Assembly (NCBI GenBank): GCA_037178975.1
Contig: JASJZH010000005.1
Span: 3,224,001-3,288,000, forward strand
From: Oscheius tipulae
Lineage: Eukaryota; Nematoda; Chromadorea; Rhabditida; Rhabditidae
Direction of reading: 5' to 3'
Length of the DNA: 64,000 bases
Shown here: one piece after another, positions 36,634-48,335 of the stretch
Layout: each line of letters starts with the position of its first letter
How positions within the stretch are numbered: position 1 is the stretch's first letter
Translations under genes and position numbers: made by a program
Notes under the pieces: generated by a model
The model's database searches: none
What the model was told of the DNA's origin: nothing
Seen by the model: the letters and a program-made list of their open reading frames with translations, nothing else

Positions 36634-38596
36634 TTAGAATGAGATCCTGGAGCCCATCGATTCCTCGTCCACTGTCTCCATTATCACTGGCGGACATTCG
36701 ATGTAGCCGGGAATCCTGGAAAGAGAACATTTGGTCAATCTTTCTGTCTCTCTGCCTCTCTACCCCTATGCCTCTCTATCTTTCGATCTCTCTGTCTCTC
36801 TGGCTCTCACTCACGGTTCAGTCTCATCGAACAGACTGTAATCGACCTCATATTTGCATCTTTTATCATTCAAGAACACCATATTCTTGAATCTTCTCCC
36901 CCAAAGTATCTCGTCCGGCAGGAAAGAGGCTCTGGCCTGTATACTTGCTCCAGTCGTCTCATCCGTCCCCTCGACTATCATAATCAGTTCAAAGTCCATA
37001 TGCTGAAATCACATTATTTATCTGAAAAACAGTGGTTTATGCCAGAATTTCGAGCTGGGACTTGTTGAAAAACGGTGATTTCGAGTCAATGATGTGTCGA
37101 AGGGTTATGGGCCAAAGCAGGAGGACAGGATCGTAGCCGACTTTGATTTCTCGCAAGCCCAGAAGTTCACGCTTTCCGCTCTGAAAATTTGAGAATACTA
37201 CTGAGACAGATCGTCCATATTCCCTCTCCAAGACCCTCGTCTTCTACAAAACGTGTCTACTGTTCCTTGTAAGTCTGTTTCTTTCTTTTTTTGTACCAAA
37301 ACCTAGGTGCTCCTGGCCGTATGTGTCATCATTGTTTGGTCAGGAGAGTTCTGCAAGAAACCGGTCAACTGTCAGGACAGAGCAATAACATGCTGGAGAA
37401 GGCGATGTGTTCAGAAATACAACTACTCGTCGGAATGCTACGGCACCTGTTTGTCACTCTCACCTCTGCCGATTGGAGCAATCAGAGGAACTGTCCGGTG
37501 GCTATCACTGCGAGGAATGGCAAGCCGGTTTGGGGAAGATATTGAACTCGGTCTCTGTCTATTTACCTCTGTCCTACAGGTAGCAAAAAACAGCTTGACC
37601 ATGCTGCCAGAAAAAAATAGCTGATCCTGGATGTCAGCCAGTCGAAACGTCAGTGCCAGTCGGTGGTCATCGTCACTGAGCGGTCCAAACAAAGCGTCCT
37701 TTGAAAATCGGATTTCCTAGTTACTTTGACATAAACTAGATACAAATTGGCCAACCTGTTTTCTCTTCTTTGGTCTCAGAATCTTGGCAATGACCAAACC
37801 TCCGAGGACAGTTTGTAGCAGTTGACCGGAAACCATTTGGACTACCAAGGTAATGATTGAGGGTGGACAGTGGGTGGTAGGATAACGGAACCCGTAGCCG
37901 ATCGTGGCTTGGGATTCTAAAGAGTACAGGAGAGCGTCTACGAATCCTTCCACGTTTGCAATGCAGTTCTCGGGTGGGGCGCCATCCTCTCTCTAGAAAC
38001 GAAGAGATTGAGAGAGAGAGAGGGAGACAGAGACAGTCATCGGAAGTGACTGCAAATCTAGTCATCCAGAGAGCTACAATAGGACTATTCTGGTCTGTTT
38101 GAACAGCGATACAGGAAGGAAACTAAGTTGCAGTTGCAAAAAGTTCCCTAAATCCAGAGTTCGGTACCCCCGTCATAACTCCAACTTGTTTGTGTACTAA
38201 GCGGTACTTCAAGCCTGAACAATAAAGAACTCACCGATTTGATGTGGATGACAGTGATGATATAGTAGATCAGGGCAAAGAGTACCCAGCTGACTACGTA
38301 GCCGGTAAAGAAGATGGCTAACAGGGTTCGCCATTGGCACTCGAGGGTCAGGAGAAACCAGTTCCTGAAAGATACAAAATGAGAGAAAGATAGAGAGACA
38401 GAGGGACAGAGAGACAGGAAGACAGAGACAGAGAGGTAGTGAGAGGCAGGACAAACCTGGTCTTGATCCTCCATTTCGAAGTAATCTTTGCAATGATGAG
38501 TGGATTACCATTCTTGTCGACAAGTCTTGGCTTCCTGTTCCTCCTGGCTCTTGTCCAGACTGAATATAGGGAACTGACCGAGGCGGAAATCTTCAT
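36634..38596 (-). CDS. irk: Inward-rectifier K+ channel (Kir/IRK)
   Basis: Seven exons (38596-38457, 38364-38235, 37992-37756, 37716-37567, 37243-37043, 37002-36815, 36715-36634) give 375 residues, the usual Kir size. The N-terminus RKPRLVDKNGNP is followed by the slide helix and M1 (LLAIFFTGYVVSWVLFALIY). The pore is LYSLESQATIGYGFRYPTTH with the GYG filter and conserved Glu/Arg pair, and flanking Cys residues are present (ENC; THC). M2 ends LVIAKILRPKKRKQ, a PIP2-binding type basic stretch. Cytoplasmic β-domain motifs are EIRFSKDALF, EIKVGYDP, DSKSPFF, DEILWGRRF and YEVDYSLFDE. The intron between exons 5 and 6 appears to use a GC-AG pair. The M2 rectification-controller position is Gln. GAGACAGA repeats fill several introns. 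It sets resting potential in excitable or transport cells; the paralogue number is not determinable. Confidence 0.92.
37307..37624 (+). other. opposite-strand Cys-rich ORF in an irk intron
   Basis: Behind a plausible acceptor (ACCTAG|GTG) the plus strand reads a hydrophobic start (VLLAVCVIIVWSGEF), then six Cys in CKKPVNCQDRAITCWRRRC and SSECYGTC, resembling a secreted Cys-knot-like peptide. The preceding in-frame segment (CLLFL before a GTAAGT) has no ATG and overlaps an irk coding exon. It may be coincidental antisense. Confidence 0.25.
38380..38440. repeat. GAGACAGA simple repeat in irk intron 1
   Basis: Irregular GA/CAGA tandem units. Related tracts occur at 36357-36403, 36745-36808 (complement) and 38012-38037, all in or beside irk introns. 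Confidence 0.85.
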
Positions 38597-40900
38597 GCCG
38601 TTCTGTCAAAAGCGCCAAAGAGTGGAGAGTCTCTCCCGCCCCTCACACAACAAGGAGGCGACAAGGTTTACAAGGTTTGTGCAAATAGAGCTCCCATCAT
38701 CTTTTCGACTGATACTTGAGTTCAGATATCATAAGCCGTCGGTGCTATTTGTGTCGCCTGTTAAGAAATCTTACTCAAGATACGTATTGGAAGATATAAG
38801 AACTTACCAAGAGTGCTGATCCCCCTAGGATCATACTGTTGGCTCAAATAGCGCGTCTTGGAGAACAAGAGCACACAAAGGTTGGTGAGACTACTTGAGC
38901 TTGTGAGACAACCTCGTAAATTTGTCTCTTTCTGTCCTGGCAGAAAGAGAGGATCGGACAATGATCGGAAAACATTGGGGGAAGATCCTCCGGAGAGCTA
39001 TCGTATGACAGAGAGACGAGTGCTGGGGTACTCAAAGCACGCCAGAGGTCAGGCGGGAACGGAGGACAAAAGTCGAATGGGACTTTGAGGAATAACTGAA
39101 TACAGTTATTGGATTGGGCTCTAATTGATCTCGTACAAGCTTCACTACTATGGGATCACTCTCTTCCAACTGCTTGACTCTCTCCCGACCACCCTGTTCT
39201 ACATTATAGCACTTACAAGCTTGACTACTGGTTCTTACAGTAAGAGAGAGAGAGAGAGAGACTTGCTTGTTTTTGACCCGACTCAAGATCTCTTAATGGT
39301 AGAGAGACACTTTGGTCATTTTGGTCAGATTTCAATTGATCAGCTACCGGATCTGAGTATTTGGTTGACTACCTGTGGCGTCATTCTCTCTACATACTCT
39401 TAATATCCTACCAGATTGACTCTTTCATTGATCTGGGGAAGATTCTTTTTCAGATCCGGTGTCTCTCTGTGTCCGGAGACAGATTCTGACGGCAAGACAG
39501 GAACTGTGCAAAGTTCACAGTAGGACTGCTTGCACAATACTTATTCTACCTATAATATGCTTTACACCCTACCAGCACCAGGAACTTGACTACTCAATTG
39601 GCCGAAATGATCAATAATGGTAGTAACTTGACTTACCTGACGTTGGTCTTTCTTCCCGAGCAACCGATTGATCTCTATTGTTTAAAAAAAACGGACGAAA
39701 CCGCTGTAAATACTTTGGCAAAGGTCAGAAAACTGGGAGTTTTTGGGAGAGTCGAACTGCACTGAACTGATCTATACTCTGCTCCTACTAGCTGTTCAAA
39801 TCCCGTCACTTTATGTCCAACAACTAGGGTTTTGATCTTTGGAAGGGATGGCTCCTTTCAGCTCTCTTTTCAAGCTTCACGTGCACCGCATTTGGACAGA
39901 GGGAAGGGACCAGAGTGTGAAGACGAAAGTTTGATTTCGGGACAAATACTGTAGAGAGGTAGAGATGTCACGCCCCAATCCAAAAATATGAAGGGAGTGA
40001 GAAGGCAAACAGAATTCTGTCTCTGTCTCTGCCCAGACCCCCAAGAAAACATTTATTTCAAACTACCGACATGTGATCATCCGCCACACGTCATTTTATA
40101 GAATAGGCCAACCTCACAATTACTAGAGTTCTCTCACAAGACTTTTCAAGCGCTTTCTCTCCAAAGTCTTGTCTTGACAAGATTTGACAAGCAAACGTTT
40201 CCAGTCAGACTCCATGCTGCGGTAGCTTGCTGCTCGCCATAGAAGACTGCTCTCTTTTCGCCTCTATCTAGATCACGTTGACATAAATGTTCAAGTAGTC
40301 CACCCTAACCAATCGTTCGCACTGACTCACCCATTTTCTGCTTTAAAAAATCCACTCGTACCCAATCTTTCGCAAACTCTTCCATCTCTTTTCTTTAGTT
40401 TCGAGACTACGACCTGGACAAGTCCCGAGTACTTAAGTAGGCACTCACAGCCTTCTAATTGAGGGCCGCATTGGGCTGCGGTAGGTTTTTGAATCAGCAA
40501 ATGGATGGTGGAGGCTGGGAGTGATGTTCTTGAAATAAGAGGATTGGGGCTGAATCCGGGAAGCATACCACCCGGTCACCCGACTCCTATCAGTGGTAAC
40601 AGACCTCTTGAAGAATATCAGGAATCTTTTCAAAGATTACCACGCTGCTGACCTTCTTAGGGGTGGGGGCACAGATACTGTAGCTATTTGGGAAGCTATA
40701 CAAACACAACATCGGATACTTGAAGAAATATAAAGATTAGCCTACAAGATCTTCGGATTCCACAAGAAGTTTTCAGCTGCTGTTTGTAGTCTCGGAAGCT
40801 CACTCAAATAGAGAGTTAGCGATTGACATGAATAGCACCATTTCAAGCATAACTGGCTTTGTCAGAACAGTCATGTTCTCTCAACGGACTCGCCACCCAC
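38597..40900. other. intergenic region upstream of irk
   Basis: No firm gene. It contains a small hairpin (CTCTTTCTG/CAGAAAGAG, 38929-38952) and a (GA)n tract (about 39243-39261). A minus-strand open stretch at 40566-40330 (PTAAQCGPQLEG...) might be a 3' exon of the CUB gene. Confidence 0.4.
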
Positions 40901-41296
40901 CTGTATGGTTCCTTCATTCGCGTCTTTGGTCCTCCACAGGTAGTTTTATGGGGGCTTGTGGCACTGTCACCGTCTTCATTTCCACATACAGATGACTTGT
41001 AGAGGAAACCACTGTTCTATACGCCTGCTCTTCTTCATCTTGTCTGCATCGTATGAAATTGAAAAAGATCGCCGTCTCTACCCAGGGGCGGTGCTCCGGC
41101 CGAGTAGCCTTCCTTGACAGCGATGTAGTTCGAATTCTCAGCTATACATCCGTTTTTCGGCTCGGGGAGAAAACTCCCAGTCAGTTTGAGAAATATGGTG
41201 CTCCCAGCCGGTGCAATAATTCTCCAGACACATTCTCCGGACGACTGTGCTACCAAGGTCGCTATCTCTTCGAGAAGATACTCTCCACAGATCGTG
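40901..41296 (-). CDS. CUB-like domain protein, partial model
   Basis: Exon about 41296-41082 and exon 40963-40901 join in phase (CTGG|T). The first reads CGEYLLEEIATL, then SGECVWRIIAPAGSTIFLKL, TGSFLPEPKNGC and NYIAVKEGYSAGAPPLG. The second gives ATSPHKTTCGGPKTRMKEPY. The pattern C-x-W-R-I-x-A-P-x-G-S ... C ... G ... CGG is that of a CUB domain, an extracellular β-sandwich. The signal-peptide exon and 3' exons were not located, and the upstream end is approximate. Nematode CUB-like proteins are often secreted and pathogen-responsive; that is family knowledge only. Confidence 0.55.
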
Positions 41297-42069
41297 TTAT
41301 GGGCGGAATGGTAAGTGTTATGGGCTCACTTGTACACTTTGACGGCCTAATGGATGTCTTCCTCGGACAGCTGGTCTCTTTGGCCGATTTCGGAACCCTG
41401 AAGAAGAATCTAGGAGTGATCCGGAGGATGTCTTACCAGAACTAGGTTTCGGGAGAATTGTGTCGTGAAAGGCTGAAAAATCTCAACAACATGTTGACTG
41501 GTAGTTCCTAGTTTGATCGAATCATAAGTGTCCTGACTGAAATCATTCAGATTCCTTCCCCGGTCCTGTGACTACCCAACCTGAAAATTCCGATCTGTTG
41601 AGCCCCTGCTCACCCTCTTTCATGTCTTTAGACCCTGATCTGGTGACCTTCCTTTCGTTTTATGTTGTCTCTTACTCGAACTAATACTATCTCCCTATCC
41701 GTCGACTTATCCCTACTAGACTGTCCCTGACTCAGACTCTTGACTCATACCCATGTCTCTCTCTTTCAGGGAATTTGCTCCTAGATGGTTAGCCCCTTGC
41801 CGTTTGCGGTTTTGGTTTGTTATTGGCTACAATGACGATCAAAACGAGAAAGTATTAAAAACTTTAAAACTAGAGAAAAGGGCTAAATAAGAAAAGTAAT
41901 TAAACAAAGTGTCTTCTTTCTTGGCTGTGATCATATTTTAAAAAGTAATTATAGGCCAATTTCTGTGGTTTCGGTTGCAAAAGAAAAGATAATACTGAAG
42001 AGGTTATTGTCTCTAGTCAGGTTACAAGAGGGTGAAAGGTCTCGAAAAAAATATAAAGACAAGATATTC
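41297..42069. other. intergenic, AT-rich towards the retroelement
   Basis: No coding exon could be defined. A plus frame at 41053-41445 is antisense to the CUB exon. Confidence 0.4.
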
Positions 42070-42079
42070 AGGTTAGAGT

Positions 42080-43825
42080 TTAGTTAAGACCGTAGAGGCT
42101 GTTGTGGTGTGGGCCTCTACATCGCTTGCAGATAACTTTACTGTAGCGCTGATTAGTTGAATGACCACTATCGGTACATTTGGTACAAAGTTTCTTTTCT
42201 GCAAGCAAGTAAAAATGGTTCTGGGTGAGCTGGCTGCGATGGGTCTCGTTCTGCGGTTTTGAGTTCTCTATCTCATTTAACACTTCCCATCCTAGATTTC
42301 TGTAAGTGGTACGGTTCAGTCTGACTTCAGCACCATGTCTACAACCGTAATAACCATCTACTGCATCAACTGATACATTACAATGAACAGTGTGCATAAA
42401 TAGTTGAGTGCGGTTAACGATTGTATTCATTTTAACACTGATGGTTGCAGAAGCGGTATTATTTTCGAAAGTCAGTCGGTCATTTTTCACCACAAGCTTG
42501 CCTTCTGGTGTTATTATAGGCAAAACATTTTTTAAATTCAGGTCCAAGTCGTTATTGTTACAATAACAGTTGGCAGAATAGGGTTACACCTACAAGTGTC
42601 TCTTGCCGTACAGCCCTGCAGCGTCCCATTAACTAGGGACGTGCAGACAAACTGGGAGTTCTGAAATCCATACAGCATATGTGTGACTGTCAACTTTATA
42701 GGGTACATTCGGTAACAGTTTAACTGTTCTTTTTATGGTTGTTTTGTTTGTCAATAGTAGCTCATAACCTAAGCCTAGTCTGGCTTGAAACTAGAGCATC
42801 TGTATGTCTCAAATGGGTCAGATATTTTTGGTTCTGGGAAGTAAATTTTGTATTGGTTTAAAAAATAAGCAAATTTACTTCATACTTCCACAATAGATAG
42901 TTCCGTCTGATTGTTTGTTTCAGCTAGTTCCGGTATAGAACTGTTCAATCCAATATTTCGACACATTTTTGCTGCTAGGCAAGATGCTGACAATCTTGGA
43001 CACATTTGGACGGTCATTTCTCTAGCTTCTCTGTTTTCTCTGCACCAAAGGATCTCTTCTCTATAGAAAAGAGATCCTTTGGTGCAAATCAGGTCAAAGA
43101 AGGGGTTTCAACGATCAGTTTCATTTGTGAGGTGATTTCTTCTTGGTTTTTGATCTGAATACATGATTCTGGTCTTACTGAATTCAAATTCAAAACCAGT
43201 CTCGTAGTTGTGACAGTTAGTTCTGTTTTCGTCACATTTTAATATGGATGCCTGAGTTATTTATGTGTCCTGGCAGGCTAAAGGCAAACTAATGCACATG
43301 ACAATAGCCATCAATTTGAGCATTGATTTTGGCTTGGTTTTAGCCCATCCTTTACAGCCTGTGGCTCTGATTTCCAGTAAGGGGTAATTGTCGTCGTCTT
43401 GACACTTTTGTAATACGATTATGATGCAATCCAGCGGGTGGAGGCGAGCAAATATAGCTGCTCTGGCCAATTGCCTTGCGCATTTGAACAAGCAGACAAT
43501 TGTCACGGTTAGAGAGAAAAGTATAGAGCACACAATCGCTATTGCTCCTCTAAGCATGCAACCAGGTGATAGTAAGACAAATATCGGTAGCGGGACAGAA
43601 GGTGGTGGTTGTGTTTTCGATCACACCGTCAAACTGTTTTCCGTAAACTCTGTAGCCTCTCATGGTTATTTCAAGGTTAAATTTGAAGGTAGCATTCTCC
43701 AGCACGAAACATTCTGTCTCGTCGCAAACCTGAACTTGAGATTCTGGTTTAATGTCAGTAACAAATACTCCTCCAGAAATGCAATAACGTCCCATTTTGT
43801 ATTGGTTTCTGTCAGCACTTTCCAC
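42080..43825 (-). pseudogene. Env-like glycoprotein remnant fused to a gag zinc knuckle
   Basis: Three open segments (43825-43550, 43557-43261, 42547-42080) hold Cys-rich, N-glycosylation-rich sequence and a hydrophobic anchor-like stretch near 43550-43480. This is consistent with the class II fusion-type Env carried by some nematode BEL elements. The last segment has a Cys-rich glycoprotein-like part, and then in the same frame CTKCTDSGHS...CKRCRGPHH, a BEL gag double knuckle whose terminal Cys positions have changed. Frames are broken between segments. No complete envelope is present. Confidence 0.55.
43041..43086. repeat. hairpin inside the BEL relic
   Basis: The arm 43041-43058 (TGCACCAAAGGATCTCTT) is the exact reverse complement of 43069-43086, with a 10 nt loop. 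It separates the two Env-like parts. Confidence 0.9.
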
Positions 43826-43999
43826 TTGATGTGGATGGTAGCTAGGAACTCCCTTACTTCCGGTATGGATGGGAGGTCAATGCTGGTCTCTGACTTGTCT
43901 TCAGCTGTGAGGATGTCGGCGTGAATGTGGTGGCTCGATAACTGAGAATAGTTTCACAACGATCTCTTCTCGAACAGAATCGGCGTAATGCATTACTCG

Positions 44000-45190
44000 T
44001 TATGTCGATAGGTCTCCCATTTCAGTATAGTAGTAAGCACTTTTAGTCTGTCTCTGGCAGTTCAGGCAGTTTGACCAACGTTTGGTAATGTTCAAACATC
44101 CTCTTGGTAGCCAGTATTTCATTCTCAGGTTAGACAGACTCCCAGCTTGTCCTTGATGTCCGCGGTTTCTGTGCACATCCATAATGATCAAGTTATTAAT
44201 TTTGTTATTGGGTAAAGCAGGATTGCGTTTTGTATCGCATTGGTAGGTTCGACTGGCCAAACCGACCTCGACACCGAAACATTCTATTCGAGTCGCGGAA
44301 CAGTCCAAAATTCCGATACTGCTTCTCGGATACTTTTGTCAGGTCGATCACAATATTTCCTGTTTCATTTTTCAGCTCGGCGTAAAGTTTAAGAACTGTG
44401 TGGGTCTTTAATTGGTTCCAATTAGTTGCGTTATTAATGAGTTCTGTGTGGTCAATTGCCGGCTCTTCCGCTTTAGTGACAAGTGTCACTATAAATGTTT
44501 ACTCCCTTGATTTCTAGGTCAATGTGTTCAACGACAAAATCGGCTAGTCTGGTTCCAATGAGTAGTGCGGTGAACTCCAGTCTGAGCATACTTATTCCTT
44601 TGTTATTTGTCAAGGTCTTCACCGGTGCTAAATGTAATTTAGAAATGACAATGTTGCAGGTTTTCTTTCCGTCAAGGTCAACCAGTAGGTAAACACAACT
44701 TGAATAAGCTCTGGTCGACGAGTCAACAAAAACTACCAGCCTTGCACTTTTAGTTTTGTTAGCGTCGATTAGCATTCTGGACACAACACAACAATACTCA
44801 CTTTATCGATCTCCTTGGATGGCTTTCGGGCTATGTTCATGTCGTCCAACTGAGAATCCCAGCCATGTTTGTCGATCCACAGTAGTTGGAAAAAAATTTT
44901 CATCTTGACTAGTAGAGGAGCAGCTAATCTCAGAGGGTCAAACGTTTTGTGCACGGTGTGCATCACGGTACGCTTGGTTCTTTCGGTCGATTTTAAGGTT
45001 AATCCTAGTTTTCAAAATATTTTTTTTCCGGATCCCAAATAACGTCTAGTATCTTTTGTTCTTTATCGGTAGACATGTCATCAGGGTCAATAATTTTGTT
45101 ACAAGCTTTGCTGTTGGTCATGCCCTTTCGGAATTGTAGTGTTAGTATCGTCTTCCACAACTCGTTTTGAAATTCTGTTAGCTACAAAAG
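44000..45190 (-). pseudogene. BEL/Pao pol remnant (RT end, RNase H, IN zinc domain)
   Basis: The 5' part (about 45190-44990) reads ELWKTILTLQFRKGMTNSKA and KILDVIWDPEKKYFEN, then a stop. 44966-44769 carries the FDPL connector and WDSQLDD. 44784-44473 is RNase H-like (FVDSSTRAYSSCVYLLVD). 44308-44000 has the integrase zinc motif HRNRGHQGQAGSLSNLRMKY followed by WSNCLNCQRQ. The segments lie in different frames. Confidence 0.8.
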
Positions 45191-47164
45191 AGCAAGAATT
45201 CTAGAGAGCCAATAAGATTTAAAAAAAAAGCCATGTCTTTTTTTTTCCTTCTCATGGTAATTGATTGCTGCTTTTGAAACCAAGTAGTTTACTCGATATT
45301 CCCTCTTCCCCTTACGAGATGAACATTGGATGATCTGCAATTGACATTACATTGTACAAGATGACCGTTTTGTTCTTAGAGAAAACGTGAAAAATATTCT
45401 ATGTACTGAAAAAATGTATTTATTTATATTCTGTTGTAGAAAGACAGAGAAAGAGAGACGGAGAGACAACATACGACTTTTATCACCAAGCAAACAAGAA
45501 ATCAGCTCTAACTTGCCAAGGCATGTAAGGAAGAGCAATTTAGCCTGTCAACGTCCCCGTGGCAAAATACTTTTCCACCGACTACTAATTCATTGGCGAC
45601 TTTTTCGAAGGGATCGAAGCCTGCGTTTCAGACATCTTTAATGCTCGAAATTGGGAATGCGGATCTGGAGATGCTAGTGAGCTGGTATCTCATATTTGTT
45701 TATCAAAGTCAGCTGTCATGGGCTGACAGATCTCTTTAACAATGCCTGTAAGGTCCAGGTCTATGAGAGATATAAGAGTCAGGAGAACTGATAACACGTA
45801 GGATTCTATCAATTTCCAGTTCCTATCGCTGTTTTAGGTTTTGTGACGGTTTGAAGATCATTTCGACTCGCTTAGACGGACACTGTGATGTTTGGCGGTG
45901 AATAAAGTACAGCAATGGGTTGTGAAACAAGATAAATAAAAGTTTGCCTCTCTGTTTTAAATGCTTTATCCCCAAATTGAGAAATTATCAGCTGATCATA
46001 AGTCAAAATTTCTCTTCTATCTCACGATATCTCTCCTTGCCCGTCTCTTATCAGCCGCCCTACAAATCTTCTCACTCTGCTCTTTCTTTTTGTGTTTTCC
46101 GAACTTTAGGTATTCTCTTTGGCGCTTTTTTCTTCTTTGGTAAGGATCTATTTGGATTTTAATTTAGGCACGGTGTCGAATGAACAAATTTGTCAGTTGT
46201 CCTTTGCTTGTTTTGGGTTCAATTTCGCCGTACCTACTAGCATCTTGTTCTCTATTCACTTGTTGTCCGTTTTAGTAACTTTCGCCCCACCTTCCCAACC
46301 CCAGGAGTCATTTTATCTGATTCCCATTGGACAGACAGGTACTGGAAAGGCTACCATGATAAACAGCCAACAATTCACGATACACCTTTTCCAGTCTACT
46401 TGATATCGTATTCTAATTCGCACTCACTCACTAGACTAGCTGCTTCTGCTGATATAGGGACTCATTGGCTTAGAGTGAGAGAATCAGACTCGTTCATTAG
46501 CTGTCAGCCTTCGATAGTCTACTCATTTACAATATTTCTTATTGATTCTGCAAATGCCAATTTGGAATTGCAGCTGGACCGTCAAGAGCTTTTTTGTTTG
46601 GAAAGATTCTCCTCAGAGTGAACAGAGAAGCGTACAGTATTTTGACATTCTCTGGAAACGACTACAAAGTTTTCGATTCATGTTTCTTTGTCAGTCAAAG
46701 CGGAAGTGGTGTTCGTAGGGCAGACGGCTATTATAAGAAGATAGTCTATTGTGAGTTGAGAGTCTGTATGCGTCTATCCTACGATATATATTACCGTTCA
46801 CTAATGGTTCGAATACTAGTTTATTGGTTGGTGTATAGAGAGATATAGGAGGTGGTACATAATTACAGCGAGGAAGCCACACACTTACATACGAACACGC
46901 GAACACACGAGTCAAAGGGTCCTCCTCTTGGAGGCGGGGAATCTGGTCAAAAGGTCGGGAGCGACAAGTGGACTGTATGGTTGGAACAAAAATAGATTTT
47001 TGCTAGGCTTGACAAAAATATTATCACAGCAATAGCTCACTTCAACCCCATTTCGATTCTCGACCCCATATCCTCATTTGATCCTCCCGTGTTTCAATCG
47101 GTTTATCCCACTGTCGACGCCCACAAATCAGCTCATTTGTCCTCGCCCGGGAACTGTACTCATC
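45191..47164. other. intergenic region, no firm gene
   Basis: AT-rich. A plus-strand stretch near 46310-46360 reads IPIGQTGTGKATMINS, resembling a P-loop, but there is no surrounding domain or splice support. Confidence 0.4.
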
Positions 47165-48292
47165 ATGACTCTCTCCTACCTTTTTCTATTCATTTCATTT
47201 GTAACTGTTAGTAGTGATAACCTCCTGTTGCCTCAGTTTTCTAGCCCCCAAGGTAGGAGACTGTTCTTACAATCAGCCGGAGTCCTTTAGACAATGCTTG
47301 TGTATTCTCTGAAGTCGATCCAACAACTGTCGTCTCTCGGGAAGCATTTCAGGTAACCTGATCTCTTAAAAGTACGTATTCTTCAGCCCCGAGGCATGGT
47401 AGACGACTGTGAGAGTCTCTGTGCCTCAGAAACTCTGTTCGCTTGTATTGCTTACACTTTCGGTGGGCCTGGAACTCATTGCATCCTGCACGGAGCTATA
47501 AGCCGGAATAGTTCAACAGCAATCGGAATGTTGACCCGAGCGCCCGGATCAGTCTACAAACTGACAGACTATGAATGCAAGAAAGGAATGACGAATGGAA
47601 TGACCAAGTTTGTACTGTGTGGTTTTGAGAGCAGACTGGTCGAAGTGGCTGCTCCTGCTGGGGTTTCGGTGAGTCAATCACGATCTTTTCATGTCTCAAA
47701 GAACTGTCTAAAATAAATGTCACTTTGAGTCCCTGAATCTCCCCTACCTTGGTTTTGTTCATTTGAAGATGACAATCGAACTTGTCTTGTCCCAAGCATA
47801 TGTTTTCATTTGGGCTAGCCCCGGACAGCAGAATAGCTTGTCAATATGTCACTTAAGACTGTCCTTGCAAATCTTATTTCTTCGCGATTCTGTCCGTGTC
47901 CAATCTTATTCATGTTCACTCTTTTTACTTTACACTGCTGCTTGAGATTACTGACAGATAACGACAGAAATTTTGAGTATAAATATACACTCACTATCCC
48001 AAAGACCATAGAAGGATTTTAATTTCAGCTAGTCAATGCCAAGTCTTTAGCCGAATGCCAACAGAAGTGTGAAGCTGTGATCAAGCCTCCCTGCTCCTCA
48101 TTTGGTTTCGATGCTAATCAAACAGCTATTGGTTAGTTCAATTGAATCATAAACCAACCAAGTAATTCAGATGCTAAGAACTGTTTCATGTTCCAACGCT
48201 CCTCGGAAATTACCGGGATGGCTATTGGAACCTACACCTTTCATGAGGATCGTTGTAGAATCAAAAAGAAGGCTTTGTGTATTTCGGGATAA
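47165..48292 (+). CDS. secreted PAN/apple-like Cys-rich protein
   Basis: Five exons (47165-47252, 47291-47352, 47387-47668, 48029-48131, 48171-48292) give 218 residues with all phases consistent. Signal peptide MTLSYLFLFISFVTVSS is followed by two Cys-rich PAN-like units. Unit 1 has NACVFSEVDP, DDCESLCASETLFACIAYTF and THCILHG. Unit 2 has YECKKG, LAECQQKCEAVIKPPCSSFG, NCFMFQRSSE and DRCRIKKKALC. The C…C..C….C..(F/Y)….C spacing is typical of PAN/apple modules, which mediate protein or carbohydrate binding outside the cell. No TM is present. The gene is convergent with the 48336 gene, with only 43 bp between stop codons. Confidence 0.7.
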
Positions 48293-48335
48293 AAAAACCT
48301 ACGAGACATATTCATTTGCCAACATAGAAATAGAG

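Larger units (their letters stand above)
42070..45190 (-). mobile_element. decayed BEL/Pao LTR retrotransposon fragment
   Basis: On the minus strand the order is RT C-terminus, RNase H, integrase zinc-binding region, Env-like glycoprotein, then a gag-type zinc knuckle. There are frame breaks throughout. BEL/Pao identity rests on VHKTFDPLRLAAPLLVKMKI, the RNase H block SKLHLAPVKTL...RLEFTALLIG, and the integrase HHCC region. The RT catalytic core, protease, most of gag, the integrase catalytic core and LTRs were not found, so this is a non-autonomous relic. Confidence 0.85.

Noticed and set aside
41053-41445. 130-codon plus-strand ORF
   Set aside because: Antisense shadow of the minus-strand CUB exon, which has the recognisable domain.
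46310-46360. P-loop-like string IPIGQTGTGKATMINS
   Set aside because: No flanking domain, last Walker A residue is Ala, and surrounding frames are not coding-like. Probably chance.
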